A stretch of 47,667 nucleotides of DNA, from NCBI RefSeq assembly GCF_947305955.1, contig NZ_CAMZFB010000017.1, positions 1-47,667 on the forward strand. Direction: 5' to 3'. This document shows, one piece after another, positions 1-7,830 of the stretch (the stretch's first letter is position 1; the number at the start of each line of letters is the position of its first letter). The notes under the pieces are model-generated. The model was given only the letters and a program-made list of their open reading frames with translations, did no database searches and was not told the DNA's origin. The position numbers were made by a program, and so were the translations under genes. The stretch is from an uncultured Brevundimonas sp. (GTDB taxonomy: Bacteria; Pseudomonadota; Alphaproteobacteria; Caulobacterales; Caulobacteraceae).

Positions 1-1
1 G

Positions 2-1276
2 TACTTGAATGGTCGCGCCATGTTCGTTGTTGCTGGTGCTCCTGCTTGCATGGAGGATCTTAAGGCCGCTGGCATCTATGCCTGGCTGCCGCTGGGTCTG
101 CGTGTGCTGCGCAAGATCGAGAACATCGTCCGCGAAGAGCAGACCAAGGCCGGTGCCGTCGAGCTGCTGATGCCGACGCTGCAACTGGCGGACCTGTGGC
201 GCGAGTCGGGCCGCTATGACGCCTATGGTCCGGAGATGCTGCGCATCACCGACCGTCACGAGCGCGAGCTGCTGTACGGCCCGACCAACGAGGAAATGGT
301 CACCGACATCTTCCGTGGCTATGTGAAGTCCTACAAGTCGCTGCCGCTGAACCTCTTCCACATCCAATGGAAGTTCCGCGACGAGCGCCGTCCGCGCTTC
401 GGCGTGATGCGTGGCCGCGAGTTCCTGATGAAGGACGCCTATTCGTTCGACATCGACGAGGCATCGGCCCGCATCGCCTACAAGCGTATGTTTGCGGCCT
501 ATCTGAACACCTTCTCGCGTTTGGGTCTGAAGGCCGTGCCGATGCGCGCCGACACCGGCCCGATCGGCGGCGACCTGTCGCACGAGTTCATCGTGCTGGC
601 CGACACCGGCGAGAGCGAAGTCTTCTGCGACCGCAAGCTGGTCGAAATGGCACCTCCGGGCCACGACCTGAGCGTCGAGCAGCTGGAAGCCGTCTTTGAC
701 GAGCGTACCGCGCTTTATGCAGCGACCGAAGAAATGCACGACGCCGCTCGTTTCGAGAGCGAAACCGCCGAGGGCGACCGTCTGTCGGCCCGTGGCATCG
801 AAGTCGGCCACATCTTCTACTTCGGCACCAAATACTCGGCCCCGATGAAGGCCAAGGTGGCCGGTCCGGACGGCAAGGACACCGAAGTCCACATGGGCTC
901 GTACGGCATCGGCGTGTCGCGTCTGTTGGGCGCGATCATCGAAGCCAGCCACGACGACAACGGCATCATCTGGCCGGATTCGGTCGCTCCGTTCGACGTG
1001 GCCGTCATCTCCATGCGTAACAGCGACGAAGCTGTCACCGCCGCCTGCGAGCAGGCCGTGAAGATGCTGGAAGCCGCCGGCAAGGACGTCCTGTACGACG
1101 ACACCGACGAGCGTCCGGGCGGCAAGTTCGCCACCGCCGATCTGATCGGTATTCCGTGGCAACTGGTCATCGGTCCGAAGGGTCTGGCTGACGGCGTTGT
1201 CGAGCTGAAGCGCCGCGCGACCGGTGAAAAGCAAACCCTGTCTCTGGAAGCTGCTGTGGAGCTGCTGACGAAATGA
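2..1276 (+). CDS. proS: Proline--tRNA ligase, 5'-truncated
   Basis: Class II aminoacyl-tRNA synthetase that charges tRNA-Pro with proline in the cytoplasm. Visible are the start of the catalytic core ([10 protein letters not shown]), the TNEE block, motif 2 (FRDE, about residue 124 of the readable frame), the MKDAYSFD block and motif 3 ([10 protein letters not shown], about residue 300), followed by the anticodon-binding domain. The large insertion domain of the E. coli type is absent, as in the short alphaproteobacterial form of about 440 residues. The gene runs off the left edge. The roughly 20 codons before AGIYAW do not resemble the conserved SH-LM-RAGMI block expected there, so the first 60 or so bases may be an assembly error; the TTG at 5 is not a credible start. 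The stop overlaps the lolC start (ATGA). Confidence 0.95.
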   Translation, partial: YLNGRAMFVVAGAPACMEDLKAAGIYAWLPLGLRVLRKIENIVREEQTKAGAVELLMPTLQLADLWRESGRYDAYGPEMLRITDRHERELLYGPTNEEMVTDIFRGYVKSYKSLPLNLFHIQWKFRDERRPRFGVMRGREFLMKDAYSFDIDEASARIAYKRMFAAYLNTFSRLGLKAVPMRADTGPIGGDLSHEFIVLADTGESEVFCDRKLVEMAPPGHDLSVEQLEAVFDERTALYAATEEMHDAARFESETAEGDRLSARGIEVGHIFYFGTKYSAPMKAKVAGPDGKDTEVHMGSYGIGVSRLLGAIIEASHDDNGIIWPDSVAPFDVAVISMRNSDEAVTAACEQAVKMLEAAGKDVLYDDTDERPGGKFATADLIGIPWQLVIGPKGLADGVVELKRRATGEKQTLSLEAAVELLTK

Positions 1277-2589
1277 CCGAACTCGCGACCGGATCCGCTC
1301 CGTCGCCGTCCCCCGCACGTTCGTCCGGTCCGTTCTCCTCGTGGGAGATCGGACTGGCCCTGCGTTACCTCCGCGCCAAGCGCAAGGAGGGCGGGGTGGC
1401 CCTGATCGCCATCATCAGCTTCGTCGGCATCATGCTGGCGGTGGCTGTGCTCATCAGTGTGATGAGCATCATGGCGGGCTTCCGCGGCACGTTGATGGAC
1501 CGGATCCTGTCGTTCAACGGTCATATGTATGTTCAGGGGCCGGTGCTGTGGGCGGGCGATCGTGACGACGCCCTGAAACGCATCGGCGACCTGCCGGGGG
1601 TGGCATCGGTCAGCCCCTATACCGAAAACGCGGCCATGTTCCGCGTGGCCGGTGCCGCGACCGGCGGCATCGTGCGTGGCGTCCGCCCGCAGGACCTGCA
1701 GGCCAGCAAATACATTTATGAATCCCTCGACGAACAGGCCAAGGCCAGCTTCGGCAAGGGCGAGTGGGGCGGCGATAACGTTCTCGTCGGCAAGACGCTG
1801 GCCAATGAAATGGGTCTGCGCGTCGGTGACCCGATTACCCTTTATTCCCCGACGGGTGCCGACAGCGCATTCGGTAATCTGGGCGGTCTGGAAAAGACCT
1901 ATATCGTCGGCGGTATCTATTCCTCTGGCGCTTCGGACTATGACCGCGCCTATGTCTTCATGCCGCTGGAACAGGCCCAGCTCTTCTTTGGCAAGGATGG
2001 CGTCTGGGACGTCATCGAGCTGAAGGTCGATGAGCCGGACAAGGTCGAGCAGCTGACCGATGCGGTCGCCCGCGCCGCCGGTCCGGGTTCGGTCGTCAGC
2101 GACTGGCGCAACCGCCAGGCCGCCATCTGGGGCGCGCTGAAGGTCGAGCGCGTGGCCATGAGCATCATTCTGGGCATGGTGGTCGCCATCGCTGCCATGA
2201 ACATCATCAGCGGCATCGTCATGCTGGTGAAGAACAAGACCCGCGACATCGCCATCCTGCGCACCATCGGGGCCAGCCAGTCGGCCATCCTGCGTATCTT
2301 CTTCGTGTCGGGTGCGGCCATCGGCATCGGCGGCACGATCGCAGGCCTTACGCTGGGTCTGCTGTTCTGCCTGAACATCGGCTCGATCCAGCACTTCCTT
2401 GAGGCCCTGCTGGGTGTCCAGCTGTTCAATGCCGACGTCTATATGCTGGACTCGGTTCCGGCGGATGTGGACCCGTGGGATGTGACCTGGGTCGCCGTCT
2501 TCTCCTTCTTCATGAGCTGCCTCGCCAGCCTGCCGCCGTCGTGGAATGCGTCGCGGATCGATCCGGTGGAGGCCCTGCGCTTTGAATAA
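1273..2589 (+). CDS. lolC: Lipoprotein-releasing ABC transporter, permease LolC/LolE
   Basis: Inner-membrane permease of the Lol system, which extracts outer-membrane lipoproteins from the inner membrane and hands them to the periplasmic carrier LolA. The 438-residue protein has the family layout: a short cytoplasmic N-terminus ([19 protein letters not shown]), one membrane segment at about 40-65, a large periplasmic domain, and three membrane segments in the last 160 residues (around [26 protein letters not shown] and [15 protein letters not shown]), ending in PVEALRFE. The start overlaps the proS stop by four bases and the end overlaps lolD, so the three genes are probably one operon. Only one permease gene is present, so the transporter is likely a LolC homodimer (LolF-like) with LolD, as inferred for many alphaproteobacteria. 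Confidence 0.95.
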   Translation: MTELATGSAPSPSPARSSGPFSSWEIGLALRYLRAKRKEGGVALIAIISFVGIMLAVAVLISVMSIMAGFRGTLMDRILSFNGHMYVQGPVLWAGDRDDALKRIGDLPGVASVSPYTENAAMFRVAGAATGGIVRGVRPQDLQASKYIYESLDEQAKASFGKGEWGGDNVLVGKTLANEMGLRVGDPITLYSPTGADSAFGNLGGLEKTYIVGGIYSSGASDYDRAYVFMPLEQAQLFFGKDGVWDVIELKVDEPDKVEQLTDAVARAAGPGSVVSDWRNRQAAIWGALKVERVAMSIILGMVVAIAAMNIISGIVMLVKNKTRDIAILRTIGASQSAILRIFFVSGAAIGIGGTIAGLTLGLLFCLNIGSIQHFLEALLGVQLFNADVYMLDSVPADVDPWDVTWVAVFSFFMSCLASLPPSWNASRIDPVEALRFE

Positions 2590-3325
2590 TCTGCTGAAAA
2601 AGAAGGCCTCGTCCGCTCGTGTCGAGGGCGCACCGACCCTGTCGCTGCGTGGCGTCACCCGCACCTACAAGACGGGGCAGGGGGAGCTGACCGTGCTCAA
2701 GGGTGTCGATCTGGACATCATGCCGGGCGAGGTGGTCGGCCTGATCGGTCCTTCCGGCTCGGGCAAGTCGTCGCTGCTGCACGCGGCGGGCCTGCTGGAG
2801 CGCCCGACTTCGGGTCAGGTTCTGATCGACGGCGAGGACGTTGGCGCTCTGGATGAACGTGCCCGCACGCGCATCCGTCTGGGCCGTATCGGCTTCGTCT
2901 ATCAGTTCCATCACCTGCTGCCCGAGTTTGACGCCCGCGACAACGTGGCCCTGCCGATGCGTATCGCAGGCGTGAAGGAAGCGGCCGCCCGCGCCCGCGC
3001 CACCGAAATGTTGTCCGCCCTGGGTCTGGCCGACCGTGTGCTGCACCAGCCTGCCCAGCTTTCGGGCGGTGAGCAGCAGCGCGTGGCCATTGCGCGTTCG
3101 CTGGCCAACAATCCGCGCTTGCTGCTGGCCGACGAGCCGACAGGCAACCTCGACCCCAGCACCAGCCATACCGTGTTTGAATCCCTGCGCCGTTTGGCAA
3201 AAGAAGAGGGCGTGGCCGCGCTGATCGCCACGCACAATATGGAACTGGCAGGACATATGGACCGCGTCTTCGCCCTGAAGGACGGTCATCTGGAAGAGCG
3301 CGAGGCCCAGAGCCAAGGGTGGTAG
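2582..3325 (+). CDS. lolD: Lipoprotein-releasing ABC transporter, ATPase LolD
   Basis: ATPase that powers lipoprotein release together with LolC. In 247 residues it shows Walker A (GPSGSGKSS, 56-64), the Q-loop region, the signature LSGGEQQR (about 160), Walker B (LLLADEP, about 181) and the H-loop (IATHN). The start is chosen as TTG 2582 because GGAGG at 2568-2572 lies nine bases upstream and because the protein then begins, as the family does, shortly before the first ABC strand; the longer reading from 2546 lies wholly inside lolC. This gives an eight-base overlap with lolC and suggests translational coupling. Confidence 0.93.
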   Translation: MNNLLKKKASSARVEGAPTLSLRGVTRTYKTGQGELTVLKGVDLDIMPGEVVGLIGPSGSGKSSLLHAAGLLERPTSGQVLIDGEDVGALDERARTRIRLGRIGFVYQFHHLLPEFDARDNVALPMRIAGVKEAAARARATEMLSALGLADRVLHQPAQLSGGEQQRVAIARSLANNPRLLLADEPTGNLDPSTSHTVFESLRRLAKEEGVAALIATHNMELAGHMDRVFALKDGHLEEREAQSQGW

Positions 3326-3332
3326 GTTGATG

Positions 3333-3370
3333 TGGTATTTTAATACCAAATGCTGGGTATTTTAATACCA
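3333..3370. promoter_or_regulatory. Pair of AT-rich palindromes, 22 bp apart
   Basis: TGGTATTTTAATACCA (3333-3348) and GGGTATTTTAATACCA (3355-3370) are near-identical inverted repeats (GGTATT, TT, AATACC). Their starts are exactly 22 bp apart, two turns of B-DNA, which suits two regulator dimers on one face. They sit between lolD and the rplM promoter, about 60 bp upstream of its -35 box. I do not recognise the binding protein. They lack a GC-rich stem and T-run, so they do not look like a terminator for lolD. Confidence 0.55.
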
Positions 3371-3428
3371 ACCACAAAAAGTGCTTAAATTTCAATCTAT
3401 TGGCTATTTTTCAGCCTGTGGATTGACG

Positions 3429-3455
3429 TTGACCTTTTGTGCAACCCGCATTATC
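3429..3455 (+). promoter_or_regulatory. Putative housekeeping promoter of rplM-rpsI
   Basis: TTGACC (3429-3434) is followed after a 12-14 base spacer by GCATTATC (3448-3455). This fits the Caulobacter sigma-73 pattern TTGACGS, 10-14 bases, GCTANAWC. A second TTGACG overlaps six bases upstream (3423-3428). The predicted start of transcription is near 3462, leaving a leader of about 50 bases before rplM. Assigned from sequence pattern only. Confidence 0.5.
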
Positions 3456-3467
3456 AAGCCCGCCAAT

Positions 3468-3496
3468 GTCCTCCCCTCGGGGACGGACTGTTTTTT
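3468..3496 (+). terminator. Hairpin plus T-tract in the rplM leader (possible attenuator)
   Basis: GTCCTCCC (3468-3475) pairs with GGGA-C-GGAC (3480-3488) around a CTCG loop, giving eight pairs with one bulged C. Two bases later comes a run of six T (3491-3496). The shape is that of an intrinsic terminator, but it lies between the putative promoter and the rplM start, so it may act as an attenuator of the ribosomal-protein operon. It could instead simply end read-through from lolD if the real promoter is elsewhere. Confidence 0.45.
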
Positions 3497-3514
3497 GTCT
3501 TTAGGACCCTCAAT

Positions 3515-3991
3515 ATGCTGAAGAGCACTACGGCTGCACAAAAGCCGGCTGAGGTCGAGAAGAAGTGGATCCATATCGACGCTGAAGGCGTCGTTGTTGG
3601 CCGTCTCGCGACCTTCATCGCTAACCGCCTGCGCGGTAAGCACCTGCCGACCTACACCCCGCACGTTGACATGGGCGACTACGTCGTCGTCACCAACGTC
3701 GACAAGGTTGTTTTCACCGGCAAGAAGAACACCGACAAGGTTTACTATCGCCACACCGGTCACCCGGGCGGCATCAAGGAAACCACCCCGGAGAAGGTTC
3801 TGGGCGGTCGTTTCCCGGAGCGCGTCCTCGAGAAGGCCGTTGAGCGCATGCTGCCGAAAGAGTCGCCGCTGGCTCGTAAGCAAATGACTCACCTGCGTCT
3901 GTTCGCTGGTCCGAACCACGATCACGAAGCTCAACAGCCCGAAACCATCGACTTCAAGTCGATGTCGGCCAAGAACACCCGGAGCGTCTGA
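3515..3991 (+). CDS. rplM: 50S ribosomal protein L13
   Basis: Large-subunit ribosomal protein that binds 23S rRNA early in assembly. The 158-residue product carries the family blocks [35 protein letters not shown] and [30 protein letters not shown]. The start is ATG 3515, preceded by AGGAC (3503-3507); the frame is open further upstream, but the leader codons are not part of the family and include the hairpin above. It is followed after two bases by rpsI, the near-universal rplM-rpsI pair. Confidence 0.97.
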   Translation: MLKSTTAAQKPAEVEKKWIHIDAEGVVVGRLATFIANRLRGKHLPTYTPHVDMGDYVVVTNVDKVVFTGKKNTDKVYYRHTGHPGGIKETTPEKVLGGRFPERVLEKAVERMLPKESPLARKQMTHLRLFAGPNHDHEAQQPETIDFKSMSAKNTRSV

Positions 3992-3993
3992 TC

Positions 3994-4482
3994 ATGACCG
4001 ACGTGACTCAAGAAACCGCCGCTGGTTTCGACGCCCTGAAGGGCCTCGGCACCGAAGCTGCTGAAACCATCGTCCGCGAGCCGAAGATCGACGCCCTGGG
4101 CCGTTCGTACTCGACCGGCAAGCGTAAGAACGCCATCGCCCGCGTGTGGGTGAAGCGCGGCACCGGCAAGATCACCGTCAACGGCAAGGACGTCGCTGAC
4201 TACTTCGCTCGTCCGGTTCTGCAAATGATGGTTGCTCAGCCGCTGAACGTTGCTGACCGTGCTACCCAGTACGACGTCGTCTGCACCGTCACCGGTTCGG
4301 GCCTGTCGGGCCAAGCTGGTGCTATCCGCCACGGCCTGTCGCACGCTCTGACCCACTACGAGCCGGAACTGCGCAAGGTTCTGAAGCCGCACGGCTTCCT
4401 GACCCGCGACAGCCGCGTCGTTGAACGTAAGAAGTACGGCCGCGCGAAAGCACGCCGCAGCTTCCAGTTCTCGAAGCGCTAA
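3994..4482 (+). CDS. rpsI: 30S ribosomal protein S9
   Basis: Small-subunit ribosomal protein whose C-terminal arginine reaches the decoding centre. The 162-residue sequence has an N-terminal extension of about 35 residues of the alphaproteobacterial type, then the S9 core ([52 protein letters not shown]) and the conserved end [13 protein letters not shown]. It is co-transcribed with rplM and followed by a strong terminator. Confidence 0.97.
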   Translation: MTDVTQETAAGFDALKGLGTEAAETIVREPKIDALGRSYSTGKRKNAIARVWVKRGTGKITVNGKDVADYFARPVLQMMVAQPLNVADRATQYDVVCTVTGSGLSGQAGAIRHGLSHALTHYEPELRKVLKPHGFLTRDSRVVERKKYGRAKARRSFQFSKR

Positions 4483-4510
4483 TCGCTTTACCGCGATCGG
4501 TATTTGGAAG

Positions 4511-4547
4511 GGGCGTTCCGGAGAAATCCGGGGCGCTCTTTTCTTTT
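4511..4547 (+). terminator. Intrinsic terminator after rpsI
   Basis: A 12-bp stem (4511-4522 with 4527-4538, including three G-T pairs) closes on a GAAA loop and is followed by TTTTCTTTT. Confidence 0.85.
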
Positions 4548-4629
4548 GGGCTTTGGGCGGATTGTGGCCCGCGCCCAAGCCTATTATGTCAGCGTCGCCG
4601 CACCGTTGCGGCTTAGGGATTAGAGTGAG

Positions 4630-5565
4630 TTGACCCACACCATCTACATCGACGGCGAGGCCGGCACGACCGGTCTGGAAATCCGCGAACGCCTAGAGGC
4701 GCGCACCGACCTGCAACTGATGCTGCTGGGCGACCGACGCCGTGATGTGGAAGCCCGACGCGAGGCGCTGAACAGCGCCGATGCCGTCATCCTGTGCCTG
4801 CCGGATGATGCCGCGCGCGAGGCTGTCTCGATGATCGAGAACGACAAGGTGCGCGTGATCGACGCTTCGACCGCCTATCGCGTCGATCCGAACTGGGTTT
4901 ACGGCTTTGCCGAGATGGACAAGGGCCAGCGCGACGCCATCGCCAACTCGACCCGCGTGTCGAACCCCGGCTGTTATCCGACCGGCTTCATCGCCCTGAT
5001 GCGTCCGCTGGTGAAGGCAGGCATCGTTCCGGCCGATCATCCGGTGACCATCAATGCCGTGTCCGGTTATTCGGGCGGCGGCAAGGCCATGATCGCCGAG
5101 TTTGAAGCCGAGGGCGCTTCGACCGCCTTCCGTGGCTACGGCCTGTCGCTGAAGCACAAGCATGTGCCGGAAATGACCAAGCACACGGGCCTGAACCGCC
5201 CGGTGCTGTTCTCGCCGGCTGTCGGCAACTATCGCCAGGGCATGCTGGTCGAGGTGCCGCTGCACCTGTCGGCCCTGCCGGAAACGCCGTCGATCGAACG
5301 CATCCACGGCGCTCTGGTCGAAGCCTATGCGGGCCAGCGTTTCGTCGAGGTCGTCGATCTGGAAGCGTCCGAGGCCATGACCGGCATCGAGCCGGAAGCC
5401 CTGAACGGCACCAATACCGTGCGTCTGCATGTGTTCGGTGACCGCAATGGCGGACAGGCGCGACTGGTGGCCATGCTGGACAATCTGGGCAAGGGCGCAT
5501 CGGGCGCTGCGGTCCAGAACCTGAACATCATGCTGGGCCTCGATGAAGGCACGGGCCTGCGCTGA
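4630..5565 (+). CDS. argC: N-acetyl-gamma-glutamyl-phosphate reductase, short form
   Basis: Third enzyme of arginine synthesis: NADPH-dependent reduction of N-acetylglutamyl phosphate to the semialdehyde. The 311-residue protein belongs to the shorter ArgC class: N-terminal nucleotide fold (IYIDGEAGTTGLEIRERL), the RVSNPGCYPTG block with the catalytic cysteine, SGYSGGGKAMI, and the C-terminal HVPEM and TNTVRLHVFGD blocks. The start must be TTG 4630: an in-frame TAG lies at 4621 and no other start codon lies between. It stands alone behind the rpsI terminator and faces cobS across a shared terminator. Confidence 0.95.
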   Translation: MTHTIYIDGEAGTTGLEIRERLEARTDLQLMLLGDRRRDVEARREALNSADAVILCLPDDAAREAVSMIENDKVRVIDASTAYRVDPNWVYGFAEMDKGQRDAIANSTRVSNPGCYPTGFIALMRPLVKAGIVPADHPVTINAVSGYSGGGKAMIAEFEAEGASTAFRGYGLSLKHKHVPEMTKHTGLNRPVLFSPAVGNYRQGMLVEVPLHLSALPETPSIERIHGALVEAYAGQRFVEVVDLEASEAMTGIEPEALNGTNTVRLHVFGDRNGGQARLVAMLDNLGKGASGAAVQNLNIMLGLDEGTGLR

Positions 5566-5586
5566 ACGCGGCCCTGACCAACCCAT

Positions 5587-5624
5587 AAAAAAGCCCGCCG
5601 CGGTGATCCGTGGCGGGCCTTTTT
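5587..5624. terminator. Bidirectional terminator between argC and cobS
   Basis: An 11-bp stem (5593-5603 with 5608-5618) around TGAT is flanked by six A on the left and five T on the right, so it can stop both argC (plus) and cobS (minus). Confidence 0.88.
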
Positions 5625-5649
5625 GTATGTGCGGAGAGGCGAGGGGGCT

Positions 5650-6651
5650 TTAGCCCACCTTCACCCGCATGGCGGCTTCGGGCAGGTCCTCGCCGAAGGC
5701 GCGCTGATAGAACTCGGCGATGGTCGGGCGTTCCAGCTCGTCGCACTTGTTCAGGAAGGTCAGGCGGAAGGCCGTGCCCACATCGCCGAAGATCTCGACG
5801 TTCTGGGCCCAGGTGATGACCGTACGCGGCGACATGACGGTCGAGATGTCGCCGTTCATGAAGGCGTTGCGGGTCATGTCAGCCACGCGGACCATGGCCG
5901 CGATCTGGCGACGGCCGTTCTCGTCGGCGTACTGCGGCACCTTGGCGGCCACGATCTCGGCCTCCACGTCGTGATCCAGATAGTTCAGCGTGGTGACGAT
6001 GTTCCAGCGGTCCAGCTGGGCTTGGTTGATCTGCTGCGCACCGTGGTACAGCCCCGTCGTGTCGCCCAGACCCACGGTGTTGGCCGTGGCAAACAGGCGG
6101 AAATAGGGGTTCGGGCGGATGACGCGGTTCTGGTCCAGCAGGGTCAGGGCCCCTTGGGCCTCCAGAACGCGCTGGATCACGAACATCACATCGGGGCGAC
6201 CGGCATCGTATTCGTCGAACACGAGGGCGACGGGGCGTTGCAGCGCCCACGGCAGGATGCCTTCACGGAATTCGGTGATCTGCTTGCCGTCCTTCAGGAC
6301 GATGGCGTCCTTGCCGATCAGGTCGATACGGCTGACGTGGCTGTCCAGGTTGATACGCACCAGCGGCCAATTCAGGCGGGCGGCGACCTGCTCGATGTGG
6401 GTCGACTTACCGGTGCCGTGATAGCCCTGAACCATGACGCGGCGGTCAAACGCAAAGCCCGCGCAAATGGCGATCGTGGTCTGGGGATCGAACTGATAGG
6501 TCGGATCGATCTCGGGCACATGGCTGTCGCGCTCGTCAAAGACCGGCACAACCATGTCGGAATCGATGCCGAAAATCTCGCGCACGGTCGCCTTGCGGTG
6601 CGGTGCGAGCGTCAGCAGGGTATCAGCGGTGTTTTCGAGCGGAGAGGTCAT
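5650..6651 (-). CDS. cobS: Cobaltochelatase, AAA+ subunit CobS
   Basis: ATPase subunit of the aerobic cobaltochelatase CobNST, which inserts cobalt into hydrogenobyrinic acid a,c-diamide in cobalamin synthesis. The 333-residue protein has Walker [10 protein letters not shown] (76-84), Walker [10 protein letters not shown] (142-150), the sensor region [11 protein letters not shown] and the typical N-terminus [15 protein letters not shown]. It lies 62 bases downstream of the dnaJ-like gene on the same strand and is probably co-transcribed with it. In rhizobia and related groups cobT usually follows cobS; here cobS is followed by a terminator and argC, so cobT and cobN must be elsewhere if the enzyme works. 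Confidence 0.95.
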   Translation of the reverse strand: MTSPLENTADTLLTLAPHRKATVREIFGIDSDMVVPVFDERDSHVPEIDPTYQFDPQTTIAICAGFAFDRRVMVQGYHGTGKSTHIEQVAARLNWPLVRINLDSHVSRIDLIGKDAIVLKDGKQITEFREGILPWALQRPVALVFDEYDAGRPDVMFVIQRVLEAQGALTLLDQNRVIRPNPYFRLFATANTVGLGDTTGLYHGAQQINQAQLDRWNIVTTLNYLDHDVEAEIVAAKVPQYADENGRRQIAAMVRVADMTRNAFMNGDISTVMSPRTVITWAQNVEIFGDVGTAFRLTFLNKCDELERPTIAEFYQRAFGEDLPEAAMRVKVG

Positions 6652-6713
6652 TGCACTCCCTTAGTGCGGGCGCGTTCATGGCTCAACCGCCATAAACTGT
6701 TACGGGCAGAGTG

Positions 6714-7385
6714 TTAGGCCGCGTGTCCGGCCTTTTTAAGCGTCTTGTACGCTTTGATCACGTTTTGGAGTTTTGCCTCGGTGGCGCGGTCGCCGCCGTT
6801 GGTGTCGGGGTGGAAGCGTTTCAGCAGCTCGTGATAGCGGGCCTTGACCTCTTCCTTGGTGGCGCTGGCGTCCAGCCCCAGATCGGCCATGGCCTGACGT
6901 TCCAGACGGCCCAGGCGGGCCTCGGCCTCGGACATCACAGGCCCAGCCTGATCGTTCACGCGGCGCTCGAACAGACCAAAGCTGTCCTGCCAGCCGCTGG
7001 CAGCACCTTTGGCACCCATCTTGGCGTTCATGGCGGCGGTAACGCGGGAATTGCGGCTGACCTTCATGTCCCATGTCGGGCGTCCGCCAGTCATGGCCTC
7101 GTTTTCCTGCGCCGCACGGATCTGCGCCTCGGTCATACCGGCGTAGAAGTTCCAGCTCTTGTTGTACTGGGCGGCGTGGGCTTGGCAGAAATTATAGAAG
7201 TCGTTCATGCGCTCGCGCGATTTGGGCGCGCGGGCGGTGGCCGGTTTTGAACAGCCTTCGAAGTCGCATGGCTTCTCGCCGGGCTTCAGGTGCAGTACGT
7301 CTTTCTCCGCCGCTTCCTCTTCGGGCTTGGGCGGCTTCACCCGGATATCGGTGAAACGGGGTTTGTATTCGAATGACGCAGACAT
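6714..7385 (-). CDS. J-domain protein (DnaJ-like, C-terminal J domain)
   Basis: Probable co-chaperone that stimulates DnaK. The 223-residue protein has no canonical N-terminal J domain; instead the J domain is at the end (about 155-220), with the HPD triad in RFHPDTNGG followed by YKTLKKA. The middle holds a conserved region with two cysteines (CDFEGCSKPA) and FNFCQAH-like and YNKSWNFYAGM blocks seen in alphaproteobacterial homologues next to cobS and bolA. The start is ATG 7385 (MSASFEYKP); the frame is open upstream, but that stretch is the antisense of bolA. No DnaJ zinc-finger or substrate-binding domain is present, so this is not the housekeeping DnaJ. Confidence 0.88.
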   Translation of the reverse strand: MSASFEYKPRFTDIRVKPPKPEEEAAEKDVLHLKPGEKPCDFEGCSKPATARAPKSRERMNDFYNFCQAHAAQYNKSWNFYAGMTEAQIRAAQENEAMTGGRPTWDMKVSRNSRVTAAMNAKMGAKGAASGWQDSFGLFERRVNDQAGPVMSEAEARLGRLERQAMADLGLDASATKEEVKARYHELLKRFHPDTNGGDRATEAKLQNVIKAYKTLKKAGHAA

Positions 7386-7431
7386 TCCGTAAAGTGTAGA
7401 GCCGATTTGTGTTGCTTCAAGGACTTGATCG

Positions 7432-7722
7432 ATGGCTAACGGCCAAGTTGCCCAAATAATCCGAGAAAAGCTGTCTGCCGCGTTATCTCCGCAACGGATC
7501 GAGTTGGAAGACGACAGCGCGCGCCACGGCGGCCATTTTGTGCATGGCGGCGTGGATGGGACCGAGGGCGGTGAATCCCACTTCAATCTAGTAGTGGTGA
7601 GCGAGAAATTCGAGGGCCTGTCGCGCATCGAACGACAACGTCTGGTTCAAAAAATACTGGCAGACGAGCTTGCGGGGCCTGTCCATGCGCTCTCAATCAA
7701 GGCATTAAGTCCTTCGGACTAA
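7432..7722 (+). CDS. bolA: BolA family protein
   Basis: Small protein of 96 residues with the BolA fold. BolA proteins pair with monothiol glutaredoxins in iron-sulfur and iron handling, and some act as stress-linked regulators. The helix-turn region with the conserved histidine is seen in SHFNLVVVSEKFEG, and RIERQRLVQKIL and VHALSIKAL follow as in the family. AAGGA lies about nine bases before the ATG. It is divergent from the J-domain gene across 46 bases, a common alphaproteobacterial arrangement. The stop codon lies within the terminator hairpin. Confidence 0.93.
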   Translation: MANGQVAQIIREKLSAALSPQRIELEDDSARHGGHFVHGGVDGTEGGESHFNLVVVSEKFEGLSRIERQRLVQKILADELAGPVHALSIKALSPSD

Positions 7723-7731
7723 AGGACTTTT
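7707..7731 (+). terminator. Terminator overlapping the bolA stop
   Basis: AAGTCCTT (7707-7714) and AAGGACTT (7722-7729) form a perfect 8-bp stem ending in four T. A smaller hairpin, AGTCC-TTC-GGACT (7708-7720), is mutually exclusive with it. The stem is AT-richer and the T-run shorter than in the other terminators here. Confidence 0.55.
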
Positions 7732-7830
7732 CAAAAAGAACATTGTTCGGGATGGCGTTCACGGTGTCTTAGCGACTCCGCCCTAATGTCGCCATCGTTC
7801 AAATCGCCGTGGGGAATGGGGGCGGTCTAA

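Noticed and set aside
817..2664. Long open frame (615 codons) on the minus strand opposite proS and lolC
   Set aside because: Composition is low-complexity and His/Arg/Asp-rich, with no family resemblance; it is a codon-bias shadow of the plus-strand genes. The same holds for long minus-strand frames opposite secD, serS, hmgA and rluB.
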